From contig QHXL01000292.1 in assembly GCA_003222935.1 (NCBI GenBank), positions 819 to 8,100 on the forward strand: 7,282 nt of DNA, written 5' to 3'. The notes under the pieces were generated by a model, which saw nothing but the letters and a program-made list of their open reading frames with translations, did not search any database and was not told the DNA's origin. Numbering within the stretch: the stretch's first letter is position 1; each line of letters opens with the position of its first letter. Of this stretch, positions 1 to 7,017 are shown one piece after another. Made by a program: the position numbers and the translations under genes. The DNA comes from Acidobacteriota bacterium (GTDB taxonomy: Bacteria; Acidobacteriota; Blastocatellia; Pyrinomonadales; Pyrinomonadaceae).

Positions 1-1686
1 GATATCCGTGGCACGTCTGTAGAACTCGATGGCCTTGAACGACCGTCCCCTATCCTGTTCCTGCCTCCCGAGCGCATATTGTTTGAGCGCCTCAAGCGAG
101 GAGGTCGTGACTTCAAGCTTCGCATCGAACTTCGCAATCGAACTCAACGATTCGCCGAGTTTCTCGCGCAACTGAGACGCCGCTCGAGAGAGTGCCTTTA
201 GTACCTGGTCTTTCCCTTCTGCTTCGACCTGGACCAGGGCAAGCACATCGCCCGTTTGTCCGTTGAGCGCCTCGAGCGTGATCGAATAGTTGCGCTCAAA
301 CTTTACAATCGCGCCGGTGATGAACGCCTTCAATCCCTGCCGTTGGCAAATATCGCGGGCCCGATCGCGTGTCACGCGTTCATCAGGCGAAAGACTCATT
401 AGCTGCAGGGTCGCACGCACACGCTGCTCTGGAAAAATATCGAGAAACGGCGATTGTTGTAACTGCACAGCGAGTCCCTGGCGAAGTGTGTCGTCAAAGA
501 CTTCTTCACCAGTTTTGTTTTCAAACGTCGCCAACAGAATTGTGTCCTTGTCTGTCAGGGGAGCGGCACGTGAGTGCTTCATGTACCAGAAGATCGTCGC
601 GACTGCAGCCAGCAGTAACACTCCCAGCAGGAGGAGCGCAGGTCGCCTGTGAAGCTTGACCTGGTTAACTATGTATTCGGCGCTCGATGCTGGAGGCGAC
701 GCGCCTCGTTCAGCTTGTGATATCGATCCCACGGCCGTTTTCGGCAAGCTGTGTCCACCCACTGTCGAGGCTGAGCGCAAATCAAAAAGAGCGGTTCGAT
801 CGTTCTGGGCATCAAGGTCCAGTTGGCGCTTGAGATTTCGTAGATCGACTAGTAAGTCGTTCGCGGTTTGATAACGCTGGTCGGGATCTTTTGCCAACGC
901 TTTACTAATTATTTCTTCCAAACGCTCTGGCAAAGACTTAATAAATGCAGATAACGGAGGGTGCGCGTGCTCCTGAATAGCAGTTAACTGTTCGTAGAGA
1001 TCCTTCCCGGGGAACGGCACGGTGCCGGTAATCATTTCATAGATAACTACACCGAGACTCCAGATGTCAGTGCGATAGTCGACAGTCTTAAGTCCCACCG
1101 CCTGCTCGGGCGACATGTAATTCAGCGTGCCCATCACTATCCCCGGTTCCGTGTATAACAACGCGCCGGTACCTGATTCAGGACCAGGGCCATTACCAGG
1201 CGTCAACGGCTTGGCCAACCCGAAGTCGAGTACTTTGACGATCTGATCACGCCGGCGCACCATGATGTTGTCGGGCTTAATGTCGCGATGAAGAACGTGC
1301 GCTTCGTGCGCCGCATTCAGTGCCGCGGCAACTTGCATAGCGATGTCGAGCACGTCGTCCAGGCTCACAGTTTGCGAACGCATGTGCTCGCGCAGAGTGA
1401 CTCCCTCGACGTATTCCGTCGCGATGAATCTTGTGGCGGCGTACTGACCGAATTCATAGATCGTGACGACGTTAGGATGGTTGAGGCCCGAAACTGTTTT
1501 TGCTTCACGGATGAAGCGCTGCATTCGTCTCTGATCAGTGGCAACGTCAGCGGGTAAGAGCTTGATGGCCACAGTGCGGTCCAGCTCGCTGGTATCCTGC
1601 GCAAGATACACATGGCCCATTCCGCCCGAGCCAAGTTTCGAGAGGATTTCATAACGTCCGAGCTTTGTACCGGCCGTTACTAACAT
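1..1686 (-). CDS. Receptor-like Ser/Thr protein kinase with TolB-like and TPR region (3' end beyond the window)
   Basis: A Hanks-type Ser/Thr kinase on the inner face of the membrane, joined by one helix to an extracytoplasmic TolB-like domain and the beginning of a TPR region. Exactly 562 codons are in the window; the C-terminus is cut off at the left edge. Kinase landmarks: glycine loop GSGGMG at 19-24, catalytic K42 in VAIKLL, alpha-C E61, HRDIKPDN at 133-140, DFG at 154-156, and MSPEQ at 191-195 where many kinases have APE. All catalytic residues are present, so it should be active. A basic patch (HRR, 347-349) precedes a hydrophobic helix at about 350-368. A TolB-like domain opens at about 382 (LLATFENKTG) and the first TPR-like helices begin near 531. 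The ATG at 1686 opens the conserved kinase start (GTKLGRYEILSKLG), with a weak AAAGG 12 nt upstream. It is the last gene of a minus-strand series; 483 nt of relics and repeats separate it from the kinase gene before it. The ligand and substrates are not evident. I am sure of the kinase and membrane topology, less so of the TolB-like label. Confidence 0.93.
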   Translation of the reverse strand, partial: MLVTAGTKLGRYEILSKLGSGGMGHVYLAQDTSELDRTVAIKLLPADVATDQRRMQRFIREAKTVSGLNHPNVVTIYEFGQYAATRFIATEYVEGVTLREHMRSQTVSLDDVLDIAMQVAAALNAAHEAHVLHRDIKPDNIMVRRRDQIVKVLDFGLAKPLTPGNGPGPESGTGALLYTEPGIVMGTLNYMSPEQAVGLKTVDYRTDIWSLGVVIYEMITGTVPFPGKDLYEQLTAIQEHAHPPLSAFIKSLPERLEEIISKALAKDPDQRYQTANDLLVDLRNLKRQLDLDAQNDRTALFDLRSASTVGGHSLPKTAVGSISQAERGASPPASSAEYIVNQVKLHRRPALLLLGVLLLAAVATIFWYMKHSRAAPLTDKDTILLATFENKTGEEVFDDTLRQGLAVQLQQSPFLDIFPEQRVRATLQLMSLSPDERVTRDRARDICQRQGLKAFITGAIVKFERNYSITLEALNGQTGDVLALVQVEAEGKDQVLKALSRAASQLREKLGESLSSIAKFDAKLEVTTSSLEALKQYALGRQEQDRGRSFKAIEFYRRATDI

Positions 1687-1896
1687 GCGAACAAGATACC
1701 TTTAACTTAATGAACCTACACGTGGTGAGCAACTGTTATTTTGATTTTCTAACTGCGCAAGGACGCGCAAGTTTAATTTTGGTAGCTGCTGGTTGCCAAG
1801 CATGGGAAGCTCAGCGGTGTAATTTTGTAAGGTGAATGTGAGGAGTGGCGTTGGCGGCTCACATCAATTTTTGGTCTTGCCCTTCGCCTCGATCAG
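1687..1896 (-). other. Leader of the 1-1686 kinase gene, no gene seen
   Basis: This is the 5' flank of the left-hand kinase gene. The nearest Shine-Dalgarno-like stretch is AAAGG (minus strand, 1699-1703), 12 nt before the ATG, a rather long spacing. Two small inverted repeats are visible. TGCGC/GCGCA at 1754-1758 and 1765-1769 lies inside a short direct repeat of GCGCAAG. ATGTGAG/CTCACAT at 1836-1842 and 1858-1864 has a 7-bp stem and 15-nt loop. The second ends in CAATTTTT only in the plus direction, where there is no gene to terminate. I find no convincing -35/-10 pair. A minus-strand frame ending in TGA at 1864-1866 reads QLIEAKGKTKN after the kinase relic; its origin is unknown. Confidence 0.5.
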
Positions 1897-2020
1897 CTGA
1901 TTGAGCGACGATGGGCAAATGCTTCACGCTCAAACCGAAGCAGGCGACTGGGATTCGCGGCGATATTTTCCGGCAGAATCTTCAGCGCGACTCGACGACG
2001 CAGAACTTAGTGGCGATGAA
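1897..2020 (-). pseudogene. Decayed N-lobe fragment of a third Ser/Thr kinase
   Basis: Read on the minus strand, 2003-1914 gives LRRRVALKILPENIAANPS and then RLLRFEREAFA. This matches the beta-3/alpha-C segment of the neighbouring kinases, including the catalytic-type Lys (VALK, codon 1982-1980) and the alpha-C Glu of REA. Over the 24 residues from VALK to REA, 12 are identical to the left-hand kinase (VAIKLLP...RFIREA) without a gap. The match continues in other frames on both sides. Upstream, FIATK (2020-2006) joins after removing two bases and resembles the usual YLA..T.L approach to this strand. Downstream, SSLNQ (1911-1897) joins after one missing base and matches S.LNHP. At least two frameshifts and a missing glycine loop mean it cannot encode a kinase. 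The fragment stops on its 5' side where an inverted repeat copy starts (2020). A chance match of this length and register is unlikely; which gene it came from cannot be told here. Confidence 0.72.
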
Positions 2021-2048
2021 GTCGGTACCGAAACGCGGTAGCGTCGGG
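2020..2048. repeat. Inverted copy of the 56/57-bp repeat core (29 bp)
   Basis: This 29-bp stretch is the reverse complement of 2142-2170 with one difference (28/29) and of 2085-2113 with two (27/29). In plus-strand RNA each difference becomes a G-U pair (g2024 with t2109 or t2166; g2038 with t2095). It could therefore form an unbroken 29-pair stem with the nearer copy, over a 36-nt loop. That loop holds a small ATTGA/TCAAT hairpin (2060-2071). Its left end touches the kinase relic. Confidence 0.85.
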
Positions 2049-2068
2049 TTCCTCTACGAATTGAGTTC

Positions 2069-2181
2069 AATAATTTCAAAACGACCCGACGCTATCGCGT
2101 TTCGGTACTGACTCACTCCGATCCAATAATTTCAAAAACGCCCCGACGCTACCGCGTTTCGGTACTGACTCACTTCGATCC
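2069..2181. repeat. Two tandem copies of a 56/57-bp repeat overlapping the end of a kinase gene
   Basis: Copy A (2069-2124, 56 bp) and copy B (2125-2181, 57 bp) lie directly head to tail. They differ by one extra A in an A-run and three substitutions, so about 93 percent of positions agree. Each starts AATAATTTC and ends near CTCAC.TCGATCC (c or t). Copy B overlaps the end of the 914-aa kinase: its last 12 bases encode the final residues G, S, K and the TGA stop. Copy A would read G, S, E, stop in the same place. The core also occurs inverted at 2020-2048. The mixed tandem and inverted layout resembles a REP-like or other palindromic intergenic family; its genome-wide copy number cannot be seen here. 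Confidence 0.9.
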
Positions 2182-4914
2182 GCTCAGGCGTTTCAACTCC
2201 GAGAACCAGTTCAGCACGAGCTCTACATGAGTGATGGCCCGCTCCGGCTCCACCAACTGGATGCGCAGGAAGCGAGTCGCTTCCCGATTAATACTCCAAC
2301 TCGTGTTGCCATTGGGGCCTCTTGCAAATCGTCCTTCGTGCACAAGACGCGGTTGACTCGCGGACCACTCCGCGCCGGGCGTGACGCTAACACTCATCAA
2401 CTGCGCGCCATTCTGAAAAAACAACTCCCGGCCATCACGCGACCAGAGCGGCTCGACACCACCATCAGTTGAGACCTGCCGTCTGGGACCCGGCCCGGGA
2501 AACGGCGACACGTAGATCTCCTGTCGCGACGAAACGGAGGCCTGATAAGCCAGCCACTTGCCGTCAGGCGAAAACTGTCCATCAGACTCGCCCGCCGGTA
2601 CCGTGAAAAAATGACGCGGCGTTTTATCGCCGTCGAGTTGCATCAGCCAGAGGCCAACACCAGCGGGTTCCTTCGCGCTACCCTCGTTGAACACGAGCCA
2701 GTGGCCGTCGGGTGACACGGACGTCGGCGTATGAGTCGTGTCTTGTTTCGTTGCAAGGCGTTCTTCAACACCTGAGCCATCGGCCATTCGCCAGTAGAGA
2801 TTCCGGAATCCCTTGTTTGTCCCTCGGTAGATGATGCGCGTGCCATCCGCGGTCCAAAGAGGCGACTGACTGCTGCCGGCGCTCTCTCCGATCGGCGTTA
2901 ACGTATTGCGAGCAAAATCGTATATCCAAAGTTCGGTCTTGCCTCCCCTGATCTGGACGATGGCCCGTGCACCGTCCGGCGAAATCATCACGTTCTCGTA
3001 ATCCCGCTCAGGAAGTGGCAGGGGTTCCACCTTGCCCGTGCGGTCGGTCCACACTAGTCGTGTCGAGTTCAGACTGCGTCCACCCGCAACATAAGCCAGC
3101 GTGCCAGCGCCGGACACTGCGTAATTTCCGGATCCTTCGATTCCCGTTTCGCTTGTTCGTTCTGACATTGCGACCGGGACAGCACGTCCGAGATCAGTAT
3201 TTGGCGGTTTCCACGACACTGCGAAGATTTCACCCAGTCGAACGTAGAGCAACACACCCGGCTTCGGTAGGTAACGTGGCCCATCTCCACCTTTGACCAG
3301 GATGTGATGGTCCTTGCCGCCGATTTCCTGAATCGCGACGTTGTGTTCATCATTGCCGGGTCCAGTCCACGCTGCGAAAAGCAGCATGTTGCTCCCCGCC
3401 ACGACGTGCGGCCACCGGTGACTGATCTCGCCGTTGGACAAATCCTTCCGGGTAACTTCAGTCGCTGGGCCACCGCCTTCCGGTACCCGCCAAATACCGC
3501 CGAGGTTCGTGGGAGCGAAGTAGACAAAACCGTCACCAGCCCAGGCTCCACCGCGCGCAAACGGCGCGTCCGCGAGCGTCTGCATTGCGGCGCCACCAAC
3601 CGCAATCTTGCGGAGTTTTGATTCCGCAAAGAATCCGATCCATTGCCCATCAGGAGAGAAAAACGGACTCTGGCACCCCTCGGTCCCCTCGAACACGCGC
3701 GGCGCAGCTTCGCTAAGTGTGCGGACGAAGAGTTGTGTCTTGCCTCCTCGTAGTCCAGCGTATGCGACGCGGGTACCATCCTCGGACAGGGCGATGGGCC
3801 ACTGACTGGTCAAACCTAATTCGTCTCCCTCGGGCAGCACGACGCTGACACGCGCCACATCTTCATTCGTTGACGCAGTATCGTGCTGCAGCCATCGCGT
3901 GAGCCCATAGGTCGTTGCGACAAGCGCCAACGCCGCAACAATCAACGCAGTGACAACCAGCCCACTGATCCGGGTGCGATTCGCCCAGCCGCTGAGCTTG
4001 CCCGGGGCCGCAGTTTCCAGTGTCAGGGATGTTTGCGTCCGAGTCACACCCGGCGAACTGGTGGTAGACAAAGCTTCGAGTGCAAATCCAAGATCGGAGG
4101 TCGATTGAAAACGACGTTCCGGTTTCTTCTCCAGACACCGTCGGACGATCCGCTCGAGCGATGGGCTAATGTTCGGGTTGGATTCAGTTGGTTCTTCGGG
4201 CTCTTCCTTGAGAATAGCCGACATCGTTTCGGCCATTGATTCGCGACGGAACGCACGTCGGCCGGTAATCATCTCGTACAGGATTGCTCCGAACGAAAAG
4301 ACGTCTGATCGGTAATCAGTCAAGTGACCGCGCACCTGTTCGGGTGACATGTAACCAACGGTTCCCATTACCACGCCGGGATTGGTGATCGCTCTGCGCG
4401 TCGCGTCTTCTGAACTGCTCGCTTCAAGCTTGGCTGCACGCAACTTCGCGAGGCCGAAGTCGAGTATCTTCACGCGATCATCTTTAGTAATGAACAGATT
4501 TTCAGGTTTCAGATCGCGATGAACGATGCCTTTCTCGTGCGCGGCAGAGAGTCCACTGATGATCTGGTGGGCATAATCGATTGCCTTGCGAAGCGGGATT
4601 GGCCCGTCATCCAAACGTTGCCGAAGTTCTTCGCCCTCGAGCAGTTCAGCCACGATGTAAGGCGATCCTTCGTAAGTGCCGACGTCGTAGACGGTGAGAA
4701 TATTTGGATGATTGAGAGCCGAGGTAGCACGTGCCTCCTGCTCGAATCGCTGCATGCGATCTGAGTCAGTTGAGACTCCGGTGGAAAGAAGTTTAATTGC
4801 AACATCACGATCAAGCCTGGAATCACGAGCGCGGTAAACCTCACCCATTCCTCCGGCGCCGATTTTAGAGATGATTGTGTAATGCGCGAGTGTCGTGTTG
4901 GGGGATAAGGTCAT
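2170..4914 (-). CDS. Receptor-like Ser/Thr protein kinase with PD40/TolB-type propeller
   Basis: A complete membrane Ser/Thr kinase of 914 residues from the ATG at 4914; an in-frame TTG two codons upstream (4920) is the only longer choice I see. Neither start has a clear Shine-Dalgarno: the leader is A-rich. Kinase landmarks, counted from the ATG: glycine loop GAGGMG 19-24, K41 in VAIKLL, E60, HRDLKPEN 132-139, DFG 152-154, MSPEQ 189-193. All catalytic residues are intact. A Ser/Thr-rich linker (about 280-300) leads to one membrane helix at about 317-336. The remaining ~570 residues are extracytoplasmic and carry repeated PD40/WD40-like motifs: FSPDGQWIGF near 419, ISPDG near 644, SPDGHWLVF near 734, FSPDGKWLAY near 781 and SRDGRELFF near 825. 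This suggests a TolB-type beta-propeller for ligand or partner binding. The end, LNWFSELKRL, is a tail I know from Acidobacteriota kinases of this architecture. The last three codons and stop lie in a repeat copy. The sensed signal and substrates are unknown. Confidence 0.95.
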   Translation of the reverse strand: MTLSPNTTLAHYTIISKIGAGGMGEVYRARDSRLDRDVAIKLLSTGVSTDSDRMQRFEQEARATSALNHPNILTVYDVGTYEGSPYIVAELLEGEELRQRLDDGPIPLRKAIDYAHQIISGLSAAHEKGIVHRDLKPENLFITKDDRVKILDFGLAKLRAAKLEASSSEDATRRAITNPGVVMGTVGYMSPEQVRGHLTDYRSDVFSFGAILYEMITGRRAFRRESMAETMSAILKEEPEEPTESNPNISPSLERIVRRCLEKKPERRFQSTSDLGFALEALSTTSSPGVTRTQTSLTLETAAPGKLSGWANRTRISGLVVTALIVAALALVATTYGLTRWLQHDTASTNEDVARVSVVLPEGDELGLTSQWPIALSEDGTRVAYAGLRGGKTQLFVRTLSEAAPRVFEGTEGCQSPFFSPDGQWIGFFAESKLRKIAVGGAAMQTLADAPFARGGAWAGDGFVYFAPTNLGGIWRVPEGGGPATEVTRKDLSNGEISHRWPHVVAGSNMLLFAAWTGPGNDEHNVAIQEIGGKDHHILVKGGDGPRYLPKPGVLLYVRLGEIFAVSWKPPNTDLGRAVPVAMSERTSETGIEGSGNYAVSGAGTLAYVAGGRSLNSTRLVWTDRTGKVEPLPLPERDYENVMISPDGARAIVQIRGGKTELWIYDFARNTLTPIGESAGSSQSPLWTADGTRIIYRGTNKGFRNLYWRMADGSGVEERLATKQDTTHTPTSVSPDGHWLVFNEGSAKEPAGVGLWLMQLDGDKTPRHFFTVPAGESDGQFSPDGKWLAYQASVSSRQEIYVSPFPGPGPRRQVSTDGGVEPLWSRDGRELFFQNGAQLMSVSVTPGAEWSASQPRLVHEGRFARGPNGNTSWSINREATRFLRIQLVEPERAITHVELVLNWFSELKRLSGSK

Positions 4915-5262
4915 TTTCAATTTTTTTGTTTGTTCTTTGGAACGTGCTACAAAAGTCGGTCGCAGCGAAAAAAGGAACTAAACTCAGTGCAAGTTGGGAA
5001 GGGCGGTTTACCCCCGGTGGCCTCGCCAAAAGAAACGTTGATGTAGCTTTTAGTTAGGCCAGCGGGGGTAAACCGCCCTTCCCAACTTGCACTAAATCCA
5101 ACTCCTTCTTTCGCTGGTCCAGACTTTTGAAAGAGGCTCTGAATCATGTCGGACATTTCTCTCAGTCAAATCCAATTCGCTAACTCGATCTGTCGCAAAA
5201 ACCGCTTTGCACATACGTATGCGACGCTGGCGCTTTCATTTTGGAGGGCGACACCTGTTGAT
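4915..5262 (-). other. Intergenic gap between the TolB-like/TPR gene and the PD40 kinase gene
   Basis: Most of this 348-nt gap is the foldback element at 4950-5129. Next to the kinase start is an A-rich leader (minus strand, 4920-4940) without a recognisable Shine-Dalgarno. On the other side, 5130-5262 holds two short perfect palindromes: CATACGTATG (5212-5221) and ATGTC-G-GACAT (5146-5156). I see no gene and no clear promoter or terminator in it. A T-run (minus strand, 4974-4969) lies 11 nt beyond the perfect arm, too far for a normal intrinsic terminator. Confidence 0.6.
4950..5129. repeat. 180-bp foldback (imperfect palindrome) with 30-bp perfect arms
   Basis: The two halves are reverse complements about a centre between 5039 and 5040, without any gap or indel. 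By hand count 71 of 90 opposed positions pair. The middle arm is perfect over 30 bp (4986-5015 against 5064-5093). The outer 36 positions match at 25 and the inner 24 at 16. It begins CAAAAGTC and ends GACTTTTG; outside these the symmetry stops. No obvious target-site duplication flanks it. In RNA of either strand it would make a very long hairpin between two co-oriented genes. It could be a MITE-like or foldback repeat, or a transcript-processing or attenuation structure. Confidence 0.9.
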
Positions 5263-7017
5263 CTACTCCGGAAGATTCAACCGTTTCAGCAATGCGACAA
5301 ACCTCGGGTCTTCTCGTATTGGATCCATCAGAAAATCGTATTTTGACTCCACACATAAGCGATCGCGTTCGTCGAAAGCCTTTTCCAACTCTGCAAGTGA
5401 CTTATCCTTTTCGCCAAGCGCACCGTAAATGCTCGCCATGTTGTAATGCGATACATACTGAGACCTGGCGATATCATTTACTTTAGAGATCACAGCCTCA
5501 GCATCACGGCGTCGCCCTGATTTCGCATATGCGAAACCGATAGCACTCAACGCGTCCTGGTCGCGTGGATCGCTCTGCAGAACCTTTTCGTTGAGCGCGA
5601 TCGTCTCCGCATACATTCCATTGGCGTTATATGCGTAGCTGAGCCACGACCGAATCGCGGGATGGTTAGGCTCGATCGCGCTCATCGTCTTCGCCTGCTG
5701 TAATGCCAGATTGTTCTTTCTGGAGCGCAGGTAAATCACTACTAGATTTGATCCGATCGGCGCCGAGATCGGTTCCAATTCGAGAGCACGTTTTAATTCC
5801 GCGGTCGCCTCCTCCATTCGTCCTAAGGGCATCAGGTAAGACCTACCGTAACGGTTGTGTATTTCCGCCACGTTAGGATCCAGCTCCATGGCCCGTTTGA
5901 ACTCTCGGTCAGTGCCTGCCCAGTCCCACTCGAAGAGTGACAGCACGTTTGCCAGGGCCGCGTGCGCTTCGGCGAGATTCGGATCAATCTGCAATGCTCG
6001 CTCGGACGCCGCTTTTGCCTTCGGCATCGCCTCTTTGGGAGACATAAATGCAAATGAAGGCATTACGTTGTAGCTGCGGGCCATGCCGACGTACGCCAAA
6101 GCAAAATTCGGATCAAGCTTGATAGCCTGTTGGTAAAACTCAATACTCTGCAACAGTTCATCTTTCGTTCGCTTGCCATAGTGAAACTGTCCTCTTAGAA
6201 AGAGTTCATACGCCTCACTGTTATCTGTATATTTTTTCGCCAGCTTCTCTGCGCTCTCGCCTGACAGTTTGAGTTGGAGTTTTTCTGTTATCGTCGTGGC
6301 GATCTCTCGCTGGGTGACAAGGAGGTCGGAAATTTTTCGCTCATAGTGCTCGCCCCAAAGTGTCTTCTTATTCCGGACGTCGACCAGGTCGACACTAATC
6401 GTCAAATCATCGCCGCGCTGAGTCAGACGCCCCGACATTACCGCATCGACTCCAAGTTCGGCACCCACTTGCTCAACGTCAAGATCCTTGCCTCTGTAAC
6501 GAAAAACCGAACTGCGCGGGCTGACTCTTAAATTAGGTAATTGAGAGAGTTTGTAGATCAGTGATTCAGCGACGCCATCTGATAAATAATCCGAATCGGC
6601 ATTCCCACTCTTGTTTTCAAATGGCAGGACGGCGATCGACTCGATTGATTTCCTGGGGCTTGTAGAGAGATAAGAACGGACGGCGAAGGCGCTAACGGTA
6701 GCTGCTATGGCAGCGATAACTACTGTGACTATGAGAACGGGACGGCGTCTGTTTGGTTTACTGATCAAGCGAGTCGCGGGGGATACGGGCGTAGTGAGAA
6801 GGCTTGTTGGTCCAGTGCTGCGATTGATGCCGGCGTTCGTGATGTTGGGAAGAAGGCTTGTTTCAACCTCAGCCGCCATGGAACCCGAGGCCAGTCGCGC
6901 CGTTCCCATTTCACTGCCAGAAGACGACGAATCGTTTACCAGGGCGGTACCGTCCGCTCGGCAGAACGCGAGTGTCTCGTCCTTCTCCACACGATTACAT
7001 GCTGGGCATCGTTTCAC
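5263..7017 (-). CDS. Membrane TolB-like/TPR protein with N-terminal CPxC ribbon, no kinase domain
   Basis: A complete 584-residue protein. The GTG at 7017 is the only reasonable start: an in-frame TGA lies 18 nt upstream and the ribbon motif begins at codon 4. A GGGAG stands 18 nt upstream, too far for a good ribosome site. The N-terminus has CPAC (4-7) and FCRADGT (18-24), a short zinc-ribbon-like motif with three cysteines; metal binding is inferred. A Ser/Thr-rich linker precedes a basic run (KPNRRR, 87-92) and one membrane helix (about 93-112). A TolB-like domain follows (about 126-250, starting SIAVLPFENKSG). Then come several TPR units, with signatures such as AIKLDPNFALAYVGMA (298-313), ALQIDPNLAEAHAALA (341-356) and AMELDPNVAEIHNRYG (376-391). 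The C-terminal DPIREDPRFVALLKRL (565-580) is usual for TolB/TPR proteins of this kind. It shares its outer modules with the left-hand kinase but has the ribbon in place of the kinase. It probably acts as a membrane scaffold or sensor; no enzymatic residue is visible. Confidence 0.92.
   Translation of the reverse strand: MKRCPACNRVEKDETLAFCRADGTALVNDSSSSGSEMGTARLASGSMAAEVETSLLPNITNAGINRSTGPTSLLTTPVSPATRLISKPNRRRPVLIVTVVIAAIAATVSAFAVRSYLSTSPRKSIESIAVLPFENKSGNADSDYLSDGVAESLIYKLSQLPNLRVSPRSSVFRYRGKDLDVEQVGAELGVDAVMSGRLTQRGDDLTISVDLVDVRNKKTLWGEHYERKISDLLVTQREIATTITEKLQLKLSGESAEKLAKKYTDNSEAYELFLRGQFHYGKRTKDELLQSIEFYQQAIKLDPNFALAYVGMARSYNVMPSFAFMSPKEAMPKAKAASERALQIDPNLAEAHAALANVLSLFEWDWAGTDREFKRAMELDPNVAEIHNRYGRSYLMPLGRMEEATAELKRALELEPISAPIGSNLVVIYLRSRKNNLALQQAKTMSAIEPNHPAIRSWLSYAYNANGMYAETIALNEKVLQSDPRDQDALSAIGFAYAKSGRRRDAEAVISKVNDIARSQYVSHYNMASIYGALGEKDKSLAELEKAFDERDRLCVESKYDFLMDPIREDPRFVALLKRLNLPE

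Noticed and set aside
1911..2111. A plus-strand reading frame of 66 codons
   Set aside because: It is the antisense of the kinase relic joined to repeat sequence; the coding signal is clearly on the minus strand.
2069..2181. CRISPR-like repeats
   Set aside because: There are only two copies, they abut without a spacer, and no cas genes are nearby.
3069..3779. A 236-codon minus-strand reading frame inside the PD40 kinase gene
   Set aside because: It is an out-of-phase shadow of the propeller region, with arginine- and cysteine-rich low-quality sequence; the main frame has clear PD40 motifs.
4875..5057. A plus-strand reading frame of 60 codons ending in the foldback centre
   Set aside because: It starts inside the kinase gene on the opposite strand and contains only foldback sequence; no ribosome site or family match is visible.
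4969..5093. The foldback as an intrinsic terminator for the TolB-like/TPR gene
   Set aside because: The stem is far longer than usual and the T-run starts 11 nt past the perfect arm, inside the paired outer part.
4947..5156. A 69-codon minus-strand reading frame, ATG at 5156, preceded by GAGAGA
   Set aside because: It runs through both arms of the foldback, so its second half is the inverse of its first. Arm differences show no third-position bias and no family is recognisable.
5146..5221. The palindromes ATGTCGGACAT and CATACGTATG as operators
   Set aside because: Both are short, single and far from a mapped start; palindromes of this size are expected by chance at this scale.
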